Positions 16,886 to 26,198 of a DNA stretch of 39,619 nucleotides are shown piece by piece. This stretch comes from Bacillota bacterium (GTDB lineage: Bacteria; Bacillota; DTU025). The notes below the pieces were generated by a model. That model searched no databases. It was not told the DNA's origin and worked only from the letters and a program-made list of their open reading frames with translations. Made by a program: the position numbers and the translations under genes. The DNA lies in assembly GCA_028709305.1 (NCBI GenBank), contig JAQVXE010000010.1, positions 1 to 39,619 on the forward strand, read 5' to 3'. Within the stretch, counting starts at the first letter, position 1, and every line of letters starts with the position of its first letter.

Positions 16886-17812
16886 ATGGCGACTTTAAAA
16901 GAACTGTCGAACAAGGAGATCCTGATTTCGTCAGGCCACCGTGCTTGTGCGGGTTGCGGATTTCCAATCATCATAAAGCAGGCGCTTCTGGCGGCAGAGA
17001 ATCCTGTGGTTGTTGCATGCGCTACAGGGTGCATGGAAGTATGCACGACTATCTACCCGTATACGGCGTGGAAGGTTCCATTCATCCATAACGCATTCGA
17101 GAACTCTGCTTCCACTCTCAGTGGCGTCGAGGCAGCCTACAAGTCCCTCTCACGCCAGGGCAAACTAGATAAGAAGATCGATTTCATAGCCTTCGGCGGT
17201 GACGGAGGAACATATGACATCGGTTTCCAGGCACTTTCGGGAGCCATGGAACGTGGGCATAACATGCTATACATCTGCTATGACAACCAGGCCTACATGA
17301 ACACGGGCATTCAGCGGTCGAGCGCGACCCCGAGGGGCGCTAACACCACCACTAGCCCTGCAGGCACTGAGTCATACGGCAAGAAGCAGTATCGCAAGGA
17401 CCTCAGCGCGGTGATGGTTGCGCATGAGATCCCCTACGTGGCCCAGGCTTCTCCAAGCAATTGGAATGACCTGGTCACGAAGGTGAAGAAGGCCCTGGCT
17501 GTTGAAGGCCCGGCTTTCATGAACATTATCCAGCCGTGCGTATTGGGATGGAAGTATCCTTCTGACCAATCAATCGAACTGGCTAAGCTGGCCGTTGATA
17601 CGTGCTTCTGGCCACTGTACGAGGTCGAGGAAGGGGAGTACAAGCTCACCTACAGGCCTAAGGAGAAGAAACCGGTAGAGGACTGGCTCAAGAGACAGGG
17701 CAGGTTCCGACACCTCTTCAAGCCAGAGAATGCCGAGATCCTCAAGGAAATCCAGGAGGATATAGACACTCGTTGGGCCAGGCTGCTGGCAAAGTGCGGC
17801 GAGGAGGCCTAG
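16886..17812 (+). CDS. porB: 2-oxoacid (pyruvate) ferredoxin oxidoreductase, beta (thiamine pyrophosphate) subunit
   Basis: The 308-residue beta subunit binds thiamine pyrophosphate through G-D-G-G-T-Y-D-I-G followed by the distant N in Y-D-N-Q-A-Y-M-N-T-G. The proximal [4Fe-4S] cluster uses C21-A-G-C24, a cysteine in the C-A-T-G-C segment, and a distal one in Q-P-C-V-L-G-W. ATG 16886 follows GGGGGTG at good distance; the GTG two codons earlier is less likely. The operon ends here at an 11-bp hairpin. The order gamma-delta-alpha-beta matches pyruvate synthases of Thermotoga type. Confidence 0.95.
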   Translation: MATLKELSNKEILISSGHRACAGCGFPIIIKQALLAAENPVVVACATGCMEVCTTIYPYTAWKVPFIHNAFENSASTLSGVEAAYKSLSRQGKLDKKIDFIAFGGDGGTYDIGFQALSGAMERGHNMLYICYDNQAYMNTGIQRSSATPRGANTTTSPAGTESYGKKQYRKDLSAVMVAHEIPYVAQASPSNWNDLVTKVKKALAVEGPAFMNIIQPCVLGWKYPSDQSIELAKLAVDTCFWPLYEVEEGEYKLTYRPKEKKPVEDWLKRQGRFRHLFKPENAEILKEIQEDIDTRWARLLAKCGEEA

Positions 17813-17866
17813 CCTGCTAACAGCTGAGCAGCCCATTGAATGACTGAGTAGATAACTGAGCATGCA

Positions 17867-17903
17867 GAAGCCGGCCGTCTCCATCGTTGAGGCGGCCGGC
17901 TTC
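17867..17903 (+). terminator. Terminator-like hairpin after the por operon
   Basis: GAAGCCGGCCG (17867-17877) and CGGCCGGCTTC (17893-17903) form a perfect 11-bp stem with a 15-base loop. The tail is not a clean T-run (ATCCTTGGGGGTTTG), so termination may be partial or the stem may protect the 3' end. Confidence 0.6.
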
Positions 17904-17981
17904 ATCCTTGGGGGTTTGCTTTCCCGGAAACTGACTGCCAGTGGCCAAATGCTGCTTCTACGGGATTCTTGCTTGCACCCC

Positions 17982-18010
17982 TTGACTTTGGCGCACTAGG
18001 GATATATCAT
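17982..18010 (+). promoter_or_regulatory. Promoter of the serS T-box transcript
   Basis: TTGACT (17982-17987) and TATCAT (18005-18010) with a 17-base spacer; RNA begins near 18017, just ahead of stem I of the T-box. Confidence 0.65.
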
Positions 18011-18054
18011 ATAAGGAAGTTACAGGCGGCGATCACCACCTGTACATATAGTAA

Positions 18055-18394
18055 ACGCGATGAAAGGGAATAGTATCTCGTAATCTTCTTTGCAGAGAGC
18101 CGGGTGCGCCTGCAGACCATTTGAGCGTAAGCCACGCTCACTTGATATGGAGTCTGCAGGGCTGGTGAAAACCGGCAGGAAGAAACGGGGGAATCCGCCC
18201 TGGAGCGGCCGGCCGAACAAGAGTAAGCCGTGACGGGACCGCCCGTGACAGCGGACACGAGAAGGTTTGCCTGAGATCAAGCGCATAGCGCCGGAGTGGG
18301 ACGCTCAGAGTGCTTGTCCAGGCGACCAATCGGGGTGGCAACGTGGGAAGTTTGTCCCGCCCCCGGCGGCGAAGCCGTGGGGCGGGATTTTTTT
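18055..18394 (+). promoter_or_regulatory. Serine T-box riboswitch leader of serS
   Basis: T-box RNAs bind a tRNA and allow transcription to continue only when it is uncharged. Recognisable parts are the stem I start GATGAAAGGGAATAGTA (18059-18075), GCAGAGAGCCGG, the distal GCTGGTGAAAACCGGC, and GAA-TCC-GCCCTGGAG (18191-18205), where TCC (18194-18196) is the predicted serine specifier codon. The antiterminator carries GGGTGGCAACG; its TGGC bulge (18336-18339) fits the GCCA end of serine tRNA, which has G73. A G/C-rich terminator with seven T follows. The tRNA expected to bind is tRNA-Ser(GGA), which is not in this window. Confidence 0.92.
18355..18394 (+). terminator. T-box-controlled intrinsic terminator
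   Basis: TCCCGCCCC (18355-18363) and GGGGCGGGA (18379-18387) form a 9-bp stem, extended inside by CGGC/GCCG, followed by seven T (18388-18394). It is the alternative fold to the T-box antiterminator. Confidence 0.9.
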
Positions 18395-18419
18395 GTGGGC
18401 CATTGCGGCAACAGATTAA

Positions 18420-19712
<1,293 letters not shown>

Positions 19713-19743
19713 AGGACGTAATTGGGGCAAGGCTGTTTGAAAG

Positions 19744-20778
19744 CTATTCGAGGCGTTGGACTATCTTTATGTCTGAATCCCGGCGAATTGAGATAGTGTT
19801 GCCTTTGCCCTGGCCCGATACGATCTGAACATCGTAGATCTCTTTGGTAACTCCGACAACGGTGGCCATCGATCCATCACTCAGCGTAACAGCAGTGCCC
19901 AGCGGGTAGGCGGCTACGACATCAACGAAGCACTTAACTACTTTGGGATTGTAGCCCTTGCCCGCACCACGTGCCAGCTCTGAGAGGGCCTGGTGTGGCA
20001 TGACGCCTTCCTTGTACGGCCTATCCGATGTCATGGCTTCGTATGAGTCTGCCACAGCTACTACCTTGGCAAGATCCAAGGTGTCTGCGTCCAGAAGACC
20101 GCGGGGGTAACCTGAGCCGTCGAATCTCTCATGGTGTTGGAAGGCTACATGTGCGGGAATGAGGGGCATCTGTTTGCGCAATACCTGAAAACCGTCCCAT
20201 GGGTGCCTACGTATGACTTCCATTTCGTTATCTGTAAGGAGGTTTGGCTTTGACAGTATCTCTTTTGGCGTAAAGAGCTTACCGACGTCGTGAAGGATTG
20301 CGCCACATCCGAGGTCCAGCAGCTCATACCTGTTCATATGCATGTGGGCGCCGCACAGGACAGAAAGGACGCAAACATCGACTGAGTGTCCATAGGTGTA
20401 GTCGTCGAACGCCTTGATATCGGCCATGTTGTACACTACGTTCGGATTGCTCAGCACTTGGTCCACGATGTCTTCAACGGTTTCGCGCACGCGGGCGAAG
20501 TCTATGCATGATGAGGCAACGGCCGCTTCCGCGACTATTTGCAGTGTTTCTCTGGCATGCACAAGGGTCTCTTGCTTCACTGGTCCTACCAGATTCTCAA
20601 CCGGTTCATCAGGATAGCTTTTTACATAAAGAGCTGAGAAGCAGAACTCCTTGAGCCTTCGTATGTATGACTCTTTTAGGATGGTGTTCGACGTTAACAG
20701 GAGTTGGCCATGTGGACCCCATATGTGCCTCGCCAGGATCATGCCAGGCTCAGCCTGGTCTATTGAAATGTAGCGCAT
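19744..20778 (-). CDS. HD-GYP domain protein, likely cyclic di-GMP phosphodiesterase
   Basis: The 344-residue protein combines an N-terminal domain (about 1-100) of the DUF3391-like or two-strand sensor type with an HD-GYP domain. The metal-binding motifs are intact: H-S-V-D-V-C, G-A-I-L-H-D-V-G-K, R-R-H-P, H-H-E-R-F-D-G-S-G-Y-P-R-G-L, and D-S-Y-E-A-M-T-S-D-R-P-Y. The GYP triplet is exact, so hydrolysis of cyclic di-GMP is likely. A C-terminal beta extension (about 270-344, with G-T-A-V-T-L-S-D-G) follows. There is no membrane segment. I take the ATG at 20778, six bases after GAGGG; the ATG two codons earlier touches that site. It stands alone on its strand. Confidence 0.88.
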   Translation of the reverse strand: MRYISIDQAEPGMILARHIWGPHGQLLLTSNTILKESYIRRLKEFCFSALYVKSYPDEPVENLVGPVKQETLVHARETLQIVAEAAVASSCIDFARVRETVEDIVDQVLSNPNVVYNMADIKAFDDYTYGHSVDVCVLSVLCGAHMHMNRYELLDLGCGAILHDVGKLFTPKEILSKPNLLTDNEMEVIRRHPWDGFQVLRKQMPLIPAHVAFQHHERFDGSGYPRGLLDADTLDLAKVVAVADSYEAMTSDRPYKEGVMPHQALSELARGAGKGYNPKVVKCFVDVVAAYPLGTAVTLSDGSMATVVGVTKEIYDVQIVSGQGKGNTISIRRDSDIKIVQRLE

Positions 20779-20965
20779 GTTCATCCCTCGTTGCTAAGTG
20801 CAGTGTATTGGTCGCTGTTCGTAAGCTCGGTTGTCGAAGTGACCTATCGATATTTTCCACAAGCAATCGCGACATCCTGCCGTAGCCGGATTTGGCGCTT
20901 CATGTCTCCGAGAAGTTGCGTTTGAGGCCGCCTTCCCTGCCCGATTTGCCAGGTCGGGATGCGTC

Positions 20966-20995
20966 TTGACTACGACTCAAAGCTGATGATATACT
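20966..20995 (+). promoter_or_regulatory. Promoter of the two tRNA-Ser genes
   Basis: TTGACT (20966-20971) and TATACT (20990-20995) with an 18-base spacer; RNA would begin close to 21002, nine to ten bases before the first tRNA. The 20785-20965 region shows no gene on either strand. Confidence 0.6.
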
Positions 20996-21011
20996 ATGGT
21001 GGCACTGAACG

Positions 21012-21100
21012 GGAGGGGTGTCCGAGCGGTTTATGGAGCCGGTCTTGAAAACCGGTGTCTCAGAAATGGGCCGTGGGTTCGAATCCCACCCCCTCCGCCA
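21012..21100 (+). tRNA. tRNA-Ser (anticodon TGA)
   Basis: An 89-base class II tRNA with a long variable arm and encoded CCA. Acceptor GGAGGGG/CCCCTCC, discriminator G (21097), T arm GTGGG-TTCGAAT-CCCAC, anticodon stem CCGGT/ACCGG with loop C-T-T-G-A-A-A gives TGA, reading UCA/UCG. The GCCA end matches the TGGC bulge of the serS T-box. Confidence 0.96.
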
Positions 21101-21153
21101 TTAGTCGCGGAAGCTAACGGCGACATTCATTGATAGAGATATCAGCCTTGCGC

Positions 21154-21244
21154 GGAGAGATACCCAAGCGGCTGAAGGGGATGGTTTGCTAAACCATTAG
21201 TAGGGGAAACCCTAGCGGGGGTTCGAATCCCCCTCTCTCCGCCA
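21154..21244 (+). tRNA. tRNA-Ser (anticodon GCT)
   Basis: A 91-base class II tRNA with long variable arm (TAGTAGGGGAAACCCTA region) and encoded CCA. Acceptor GGAGAGA/TCTCTCC, discriminator G (21241), T arm GGGGG-TTCGAAT-CCCCC, anticodon stem ATGGT/ACCAT with loop T-T-G-C-T-A-A gives GCT, reading AGC/AGU. It shares a transcript with tRNA-Ser(TGA). Confidence 0.96.
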
Positions 21245-21259
21245 GTTTTGTTTTCATGA

Positions 21260-21302
21260 GGCATGACCCGCTTGCAGCACGAGGTCATGCCCCTTTTCTT
21301 TG
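21260..21302 (+). terminator. Intrinsic terminator after the tRNA-Ser pair
   Basis: GGCATGACC (21260-21268) and GGTCATGCC (21283-21291) form a perfect 9-bp stem, followed by CCTTTTCTTTG. The next gene begins only 21 bases later, so it depends on read-through or an unseen promoter. Confidence 0.75.
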
Positions 21303-21322
21303 TAGGCTGGGGAGGATCAGAC

Positions 21323-22081
21323 GTGAACAAGAAGAATCGCCTTCCAAAACCATACCATACCAGGATATGGCGAGCCATTTACGAGTTCGAACTCATAGAG
21401 CCGGACGATCGGATTCTCGTTGGCCTGTCAGGCGGTAAAGACAGCTTCTTTCTCACCTATGTTCTTAAGGTGCTCCAATCCTACTCCGCCATTCCATTCA
21501 CCTTTGAGACTGCAACGGTAGATCTGGGTTTTCCGGACCCGCTGGATACCGGAAGGATTGAGGAGCAGTGCGCGCAAATGGGTATCAACTCACACATGAT
21601 CAGCACGCGTATTGCCGATGTGATAGAGGAAAGGCGTGAAAGCGAGAGCCCATGCTCAGTCTGCTCGTATTTCCGTCGGGCCGCTTTGCATCGCTATGCG
21701 TCTGAGCAAGGCTTCAATAAGGTGGCGTTTGCGCACCATCAGGATGATGCGTTGGAGACATTCCTCATGAACATCCTTTACTCTGGGCGGGTGTACGCCC
21801 TTCCATGGAAGACTCACCTGTCGCGAACAGGGATAACCGTAATAAGGCCGATGATGTATCTTGCCGAAAAAGATGTGATAAAAGGATTCAAGCGTACAGG
21901 CTTGGAAGTTGTTGAGCATCTTTGCCCTTACTCCAAGGATACGATGCGCGCGAGAGTCAAACGACTTATTGCCGAACTAACACAGGAGAACCGAAGAGTC
22001 CGACCGAATCTGGCAGCGGCCATACGCGATGGCGATCATGTGGAACTCTGGCCGCCGATTGCGCGTCGTAACAGGAGCTAG
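21323..22081 (+). CDS. TtcA-like PP-loop ATPase (probable tRNA thiolation enzyme)
   Basis: The 252-residue protein is an adenine-nucleotide alpha-hydrolase of the TtcA/TilS superfamily. The PP-loop S-G-G-K-D-S is at 36-41, a CxxC pair C111-S-V-C114 follows, then F-A-H-H-Q-D-D-A-L-E-T-F-L, a signature of TtcA, which makes 2-thiocytidine in tRNA with an iron-sulphur cluster. The second CxxC of canonical TtcA is reduced to one cysteine in H-L-C-P-Y-S-K-D-T-M-R. GTG at 21323 follows GGGGAGGA by seven bases; a longer frame starts inside the tRNA terminator. It lies just behind two tRNA genes, which suits a tRNA modification role. The exact modified base is not certain. Confidence 0.8.
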   Translation: MNKKNRLPKPYHTRIWRAIYEFELIEPDDRILVGLSGGKDSFFLTYVLKVLQSYSAIPFTFETATVDLGFPDPLDTGRIEEQCAQMGINSHMISTRIADVIEERRESESPCSVCSYFRRAALHRYASEQGFNKVAFAHHQDDALETFLMNILYSGRVYALPWKTHLSRTGITVIRPMMYLAEKDVIKGFKRTGLEVVEHLCPYSKDTMRARVKRLIAELTQENRRVRPNLAAAIRDGDHVELWPPIARRNRS

Positions 22082-22086
22082 CTTTG

Positions 22087-22116
22087 TTGACATAGGTTTT
22101 CCAGGATGCCTATAAT
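22087..22116 (+). promoter_or_regulatory. Perfect-hexamer sigma-A promoter of the LolA-RND-barrel operon
   Basis: TTGACA (22087-22092) and TATAAT (22111-22116), both perfect, with an 18-base spacer. RNA starts near 22123, about 18 bases before the ATG. It is the strongest-looking promoter in the window and drives envelope genes. Confidence 0.8.
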
Positions 22117-22140
22117 AAGCTTGGCCGTGTACTTGCTGGG

Positions 22141-22899
22141 ATGGGGGGCAGTGCCGTGGAAGGCGTTGTACATACTGATGGATTTCGACATAAGCGGTGC
22201 GCATGTCAGGCAAGGCTCATGATAATGTGCCTACTCAGCGCAGCGCTTGTAATATGCAATTTTGCAGTTGCCGACGCTTCTCCGTCAGGTGAAGCGATCG
22301 CGGCAAAGGTGACTGAGAAGCTCAAGAACGTTACTACGCTCCAGGCAGACATCGCATCGGAATTTTCTGATCCTTCTAGTAAGTCTCCCATGAGAATGAC
22401 GATCCGTGTTTCGGCCGACAAGGCTAGCGGCATCACTCGAATGGAGATCATGCAGCATGCAGTCTTCGAAGGGCAAATCATCATTATTGATGTGAAGAAG
22501 GATCTAACCACTGTGTACATGCCCGTCACTGGCCAGGCCTTCCGTGGAAAATCTGCTACCATGGCCGCCCAGCTGGGGTTTGATGCAGGATCGTTTGACC
22601 TCGACGAGCTTCTGTTGCTCGACCTTTCAGAGATGATGAAGTGCAGCTATCTAAAACAAGAGAAGCTGAACAGGCTACCCCACTACGTGCTAGAGACTCG
22701 CGTAGCCCAGAGCCCGAAGGAATACCAGCTTGTGTGGGTCGACTGCGAAACGTACATGATCAAGAAAGTGGAAGCCTACGATTATCAAGACAGGCGAGTC
22801 GCAACAGTAGTTCTGAACAACCTCAAGCTTGATGCGAAGATTGATCCGAGCAAGCTCCGGGAACTTCCTAAAGGTACCCGGATTACCGAAATCAAGTAG
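22141..22899 (+). CDS. LolA-like periplasmic outer-membrane lipoprotein-sorting protein
   Basis: The frame encodes up to 252 residues. A hydrophobic signal segment (about 26-46, ending A-V-A-D-A) precedes a LolA/LppX-type domain: A-K-V-T-E-K-L-K-N-V-T-T-L-Q-A-D-I opens the long strand-helix pair, and the domain ends with W-V-D-C-E-T-Y-M-I-K-K-V-E-A-Y-D, the common 'D..T..I.k...yd' pattern. Such proteins carry lipids or lipoproteins across the periplasm. The exact start is unsure: ATG 22141 is close to the predicted transcription start, a GTG at 22156 has a G-rich site, and ATG 22219 would leave a minimal signal peptide. It leads the operon with the RND permease 29 bases downstream. Confidence 0.75.
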   Translation: MGGSAVEGVVHTDGFRHKRCACQARLMIMCLLSAALVICNFAVADASPSGEAIAAKVTEKLKNVTTLQADIASEFSDPSSKSPMRMTIRVSADKASGITRMEIMQHAVFEGQIIIIDVKKDLTTVYMPVTGQAFRGKSATMAAQLGFDAGSFDLDELLLLDLSEMMKCSYLKQEKLNRLPHYVLETRVAQSPKEYQLVWVDCETYMIKKVEAYDYQDRRVATVVLNNLKLDAKIDPSKLRELPKGTRITEIK

Positions 22900-22928
22900 C
22901 GATCGGGAACCTATTAGGAGGTAGTCTG

Positions 22929-25900
22929 GTGAATATCTCAGAACGTTCAGTAAATCGTCCGGTAACAGTGATTATCCTGGTCGCAGCATGCGTCCTTTTC
23001 GGGTTTCTTTCTCTGAATAGGATCGGACTTGATCTTCTGCCAGAGCTCAATCTCCCAATGGCGGCAGTTGTCACAATCTATCCCAATGCCGACCCTGAGA
23101 CTGTTGAAGGTCTGGTTACAGTCCCAATCGAGCAAGCGCTCAGGTCTGTGAGGAACATAAAGGACGTTACGTCCACTAGCATGGAGAATGTGTCGTTTTG
23201 CTTTTGCGAGTTCAACTGGGGAAGTGACCTTGGTGCCGCCCAAGAGAACATGCGCGTAAAAATCGATACCATGAAGCATCAACTGCCCGAAGGAAGCCAG
23301 AACCCAATCGTAACCTTGCTCGACCCATCGCAGATACCAATGATGAGTGTTACGGTTGGAATGCCGGGGGACGTGGGAGATGTTACCCGGACCACGCAGG
23401 AACTGGTTAAGCCAGCTGTTGAGCGAGTGGGTGGTGTTGCGGGAGTTTCGATAAGCGGTGGAGCTAGCCGTGTCATAAGTGTGGAGTATGACCACGAAAG
23501 TCTGGTAGAGAGCGGACTGAGCCCTGTTCTTCTGCAGCAGTTGATTACTTTTCAGAACTTGTCGGTGCCAGCCGGCGTCGTTGTGGAAGATGGAGTGCGA
23601 TATCAGACCAGGGTTGGGGCGAAGTTCACATCTGCAGATGAGATCGCTGATCTTGCCATCGGACTCAAGACACCTTCTGAAAGCCCGGAGGGCATAGGGG
23701 GATTCCTTGGCCTGTCCTTTTTCATGCCGACCTTCCTCACAATTGGTGACGTCGCCAAAGTTGAAGAGACTTTTGAGGAAGCTGAGGGCTACACACGCGT
23801 CAACGGCAAACCCGCCGTTGTGATGAATGTTTACAAGCAATCAGGCGAGAACACCGTAACCGTAGCCAGGCAGGTTAGAGAGGCCATGGCTCGCCTGGGT
23901 GAGGAAAGCTCAGACATTGAGATAGAGTACGTATTCGATCAATCTACATTCATCACAAACTCAATAAACAACCTTGCTGAAAATGCGGGTCTTGGTGCGC
24001 TTCTTGCCGTAGCAGTTCTCTTTCTGTTCTTGCGCCATGTTGGCAGCACGCTTCTGGTAGGGGTTTCAATTCCGCTTTCAATGGTATTTACTTTCGTCAT
24101 GATGTACGCGTTCAATCTTACGATAAACCTCCTCACTTTGGGCGGATTGGCCTTGGGCATTGGAATGCTGGTCGACAACTCTATCGTGGTGCTGGAGAAT
24201 ATCTTCCGCCGACAAGAGCTAGGAGACTCGCCTCGCTCGGCTGCCATCGAAGGCACGGCAGAGGTTTCGAGGGCTATCACAGCTTCCACGCTTACTACAA
24301 TTGCCGTATTCATTCCCGTGGTATTCATTCAGAGCATGGCGGGGCATATTTTCAGAGACCTTGCCATGACAATTACGTTCTCGCTTTTGGCATCGCTCGT
24401 AGTGGCTCTAACCGTGTTGCCTTTGATGGCAAGCCGTTTTGTGCGAGTTTCAGCATCCTATGTTGAGCGAGCAGAAAGGGATGCAAACCGCAAGGAATCG
24501 CTGGGTGGAATCTACGACCGGATGCTCAATTGGGCCATGTCAAGAAGATGGCTAGTGCTGGGGGCCGTCTCTGCAGTGCTTGTTTTGGCGATCTTCACCT
24601 TCCCCAAACTGGGCACCGAGTTGCTGAAACCGATGGACATGGGAAGGGTGGACATCAGTCTTCACCTTCCTCCAGGGACTCCAGTGGAAGCCACAAATGA
24701 GGTTGCGCTCCGGCTGGAGAAAGAGCTAATGCAGATGGCAGGGGTCGAGAGCATCACTGCTCAAGTCGGATCTTCGGGGAGCGGGGATTTCGTTGCGATG
24801 GCCAGTGATGGCAGTGCAAACCAGGCTTCCTTGGCAGTCAAACTGCTGCGCGAGGGGAAGACGATCGTGCCGCTTGCAAAGGCTGGGGCTGAAATGAGGA
24901 GGGTTCTGAATAGGATTCGGGCAGATTACCCCGATCTCCAGTATTCGGTGGACACGTCGGGCTATGGTGCGCTAACTGGTGGCAGTTCTGACTACCTGAG
25001 CAACAACATAAAACTTGAGGTTTTCGGCACTGACCCAAGAGAAATCTCTGACTATACTGACAGGATAGTGGATAGGCTCCGCCGGGAGCCGGGGCTCGTT
25101 GAGGTTGCATCTTCGTCAAGGGAAACGCAGCCTGTCATCTTGCTTGATGTAAACCGCACTAGGGCGCTCATGGGGGGACTAACAGTTGGCCAGATCGGAC
25201 TTGGGGTTCGCACTGGCATGTTTGGGTCTACGGTAACATACGTAGAACGTAACGGAGAGCTTATTCCTGTTATTGTGAGACCTGCATCAGAAGGAGTGCC
25301 CTCGCTCGAAACTGTTCTGGACATGCCGGTTACGTCCACGATCAGCGCAGGGAGTTTTCTGGATGGGGCTAGCGGGCTTGGGAGCAATGTTTCGGCAGCT
25401 GCGCGGACAGCGTCCAGCTCCATACCGACAATGCTTGCTCCATCTGATGAGGTTTTGGTTGGCAGGGTTGTGACTCCTGAAGTAGTAGAGGGCCCCATAA
25501 CGATAAGCAGGCGCAACGGAAGGCGTTATGGTTCTGTGCAGGTAGCGTCTGAGGGAATGAAGCAATCGCAGGCAGGGGAGTTGGCTCTTTCTGCAGCCCG
25601 AGAGGTTGAGGCGCCTGAGGGCTATTCAGTTGAGCTCGCCGGCACGACCCGTGTTATTAATGAGGCATTTTCCGATCTCAGTCTCGCGGGTTGGCTTGCC
25701 ATAGTCCTGGTCTACATGGTGATGGCCATACAATATGAATCTTTACTTTATCCTCTGATAGTTATGTTTACCCTTCCGCTTGCGGGAATCGGGGCGATAG
25801 GGTTTCTGGCTCTTACAGGTCAAAGCCTTAGCATTACTGCGATAATTGGGCTAATAATACTTGCCGGCATAGTAGTGAACAACGGCATCGTGCTGGTGGA

Positions 25901-26198
25901 TTTCATCAATCAGCTTAAGGCGAGAGGGATGACAACCAGTGAAGCGGTACGCAAAGCGGGCCGAGCGCGTTTGAGGCCGATCCTCATGACTGCACTCACC
26001 ACGATTCTGGGCCTTGTGCCGCTGGCCATCGGCCATGGAGCAGGCTCTGAGCTCCAGCAGCCGCTGGCAATCACGGTAATAGGCGGCCTTGCGACCGCCA
26101 CGTTTCTAACGCTTTTTGTGATACCGATCGTTTACGAACTCATGGATGAGCTTGCCCAGAAGCTGAGCCGCAAAGGGGGCACGGTAATTGAAGGATAG
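22929..26198 (+). CDS. RND-family efflux permease (HAE1 type)
   Basis: A 1089-residue inner-membrane pump of the AcrB-like fold: TM1 (about 11-29), a large periplasmic loop, TM2-6 with G-M-L-V-D416-N417-S-I-V-V-L-E-N, a second loop, and TM7-12 with G-I-V-V-N-N-G-I-V-L-V-D-F. It starts at GTG, 8 bases after AGGAGG. In AcrB the proton relay is Asp407, Asp408 and Lys940; here Asp416 is kept while the others read Asn and Asn, a pattern I believe is shared by many HAE1-like permeases. Neither an adaptor nor a TolC-like gene is adjacent; the neighbours are a LolA-like carrier and a barrel protein. Substrate unknown, drug efflux or lipid export both possible. Confidence 0.9.
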   Translation: MNISERSVNRPVTVIILVAACVLFGFLSLNRIGLDLLPELNLPMAAVVTIYPNADPETVEGLVTVPIEQALRSVRNIKDVTSTSMENVSFCFCEFNWGSDLGAAQENMRVKIDTMKHQLPEGSQNPIVTLLDPSQIPMMSVTVGMPGDVGDVTRTTQELVKPAVERVGGVAGVSISGGASRVISVEYDHESLVESGLSPVLLQQLITFQNLSVPAGVVVEDGVRYQTRVGAKFTSADEIADLAIGLKTPSESPEGIGGFLGLSFFMPTFLTIGDVAKVEETFEEAEGYTRVNGKPAVVMNVYKQSGENTVTVARQVREAMARLGEESSDIEIEYVFDQSTFITNSINNLAENAGLGALLAVAVLFLFLRHVGSTLLVGVSIPLSMVFTFVMMYAFNLTINLLTLGGLALGIGMLVDNSIVVLENIFRRQELGDSPRSAAIEGTAEVSRAITASTLTTIAVFIPVVFIQSMAGHIFRDLAMTITFSLLASLVVALTVLPLMASRFVRVSASYVERAERDANRKESLGGIYDRMLNWAMSRRWLVLGAVSAVLVLAIFTFPKLGTELLKPMDMGRVDISLHLPPGTPVEATNEVALRLEKELMQMAGVESITAQVGSSGSGDFVAMASDGSANQASLAVKLLREGKTIVPLAKAGAEMRRVLNRIRADYPDLQYSVDTSGYGALTGGSSDYLSNNIKLEVFGTDPREISDYTDRIVDRLRREPGLVEVASSSRETQPVILLDVNRTRALMGGLTVGQIGLGVRTGMFGSTVTYVERNGELIPVIVRPASEGVPSLETVLDMPVTSTISAGSFLDGASGLGSNVSAAARTASSSIPTMLAPSDEVLVGRVVTPEVVEGPITISRRNGRRYGSVQVASEGMKQSQAGELALSAAREVEAPEGYSVELAGTTRVINEAFSDLSLAGWLAIVLVYMVMAIQYESLLYPLIVMFTLPLAGIGAIGFLALTGQSLSITAIIGLIILAGIVVNNGIVLVDFINQLKARGMTTSEAVRKAGRARLRPILMTALTTILGLVPLAIGHGAGSELQQPLAITVIGGLATATFLTLFVIPIVYELMDELAQKLSRKGGTVIEG

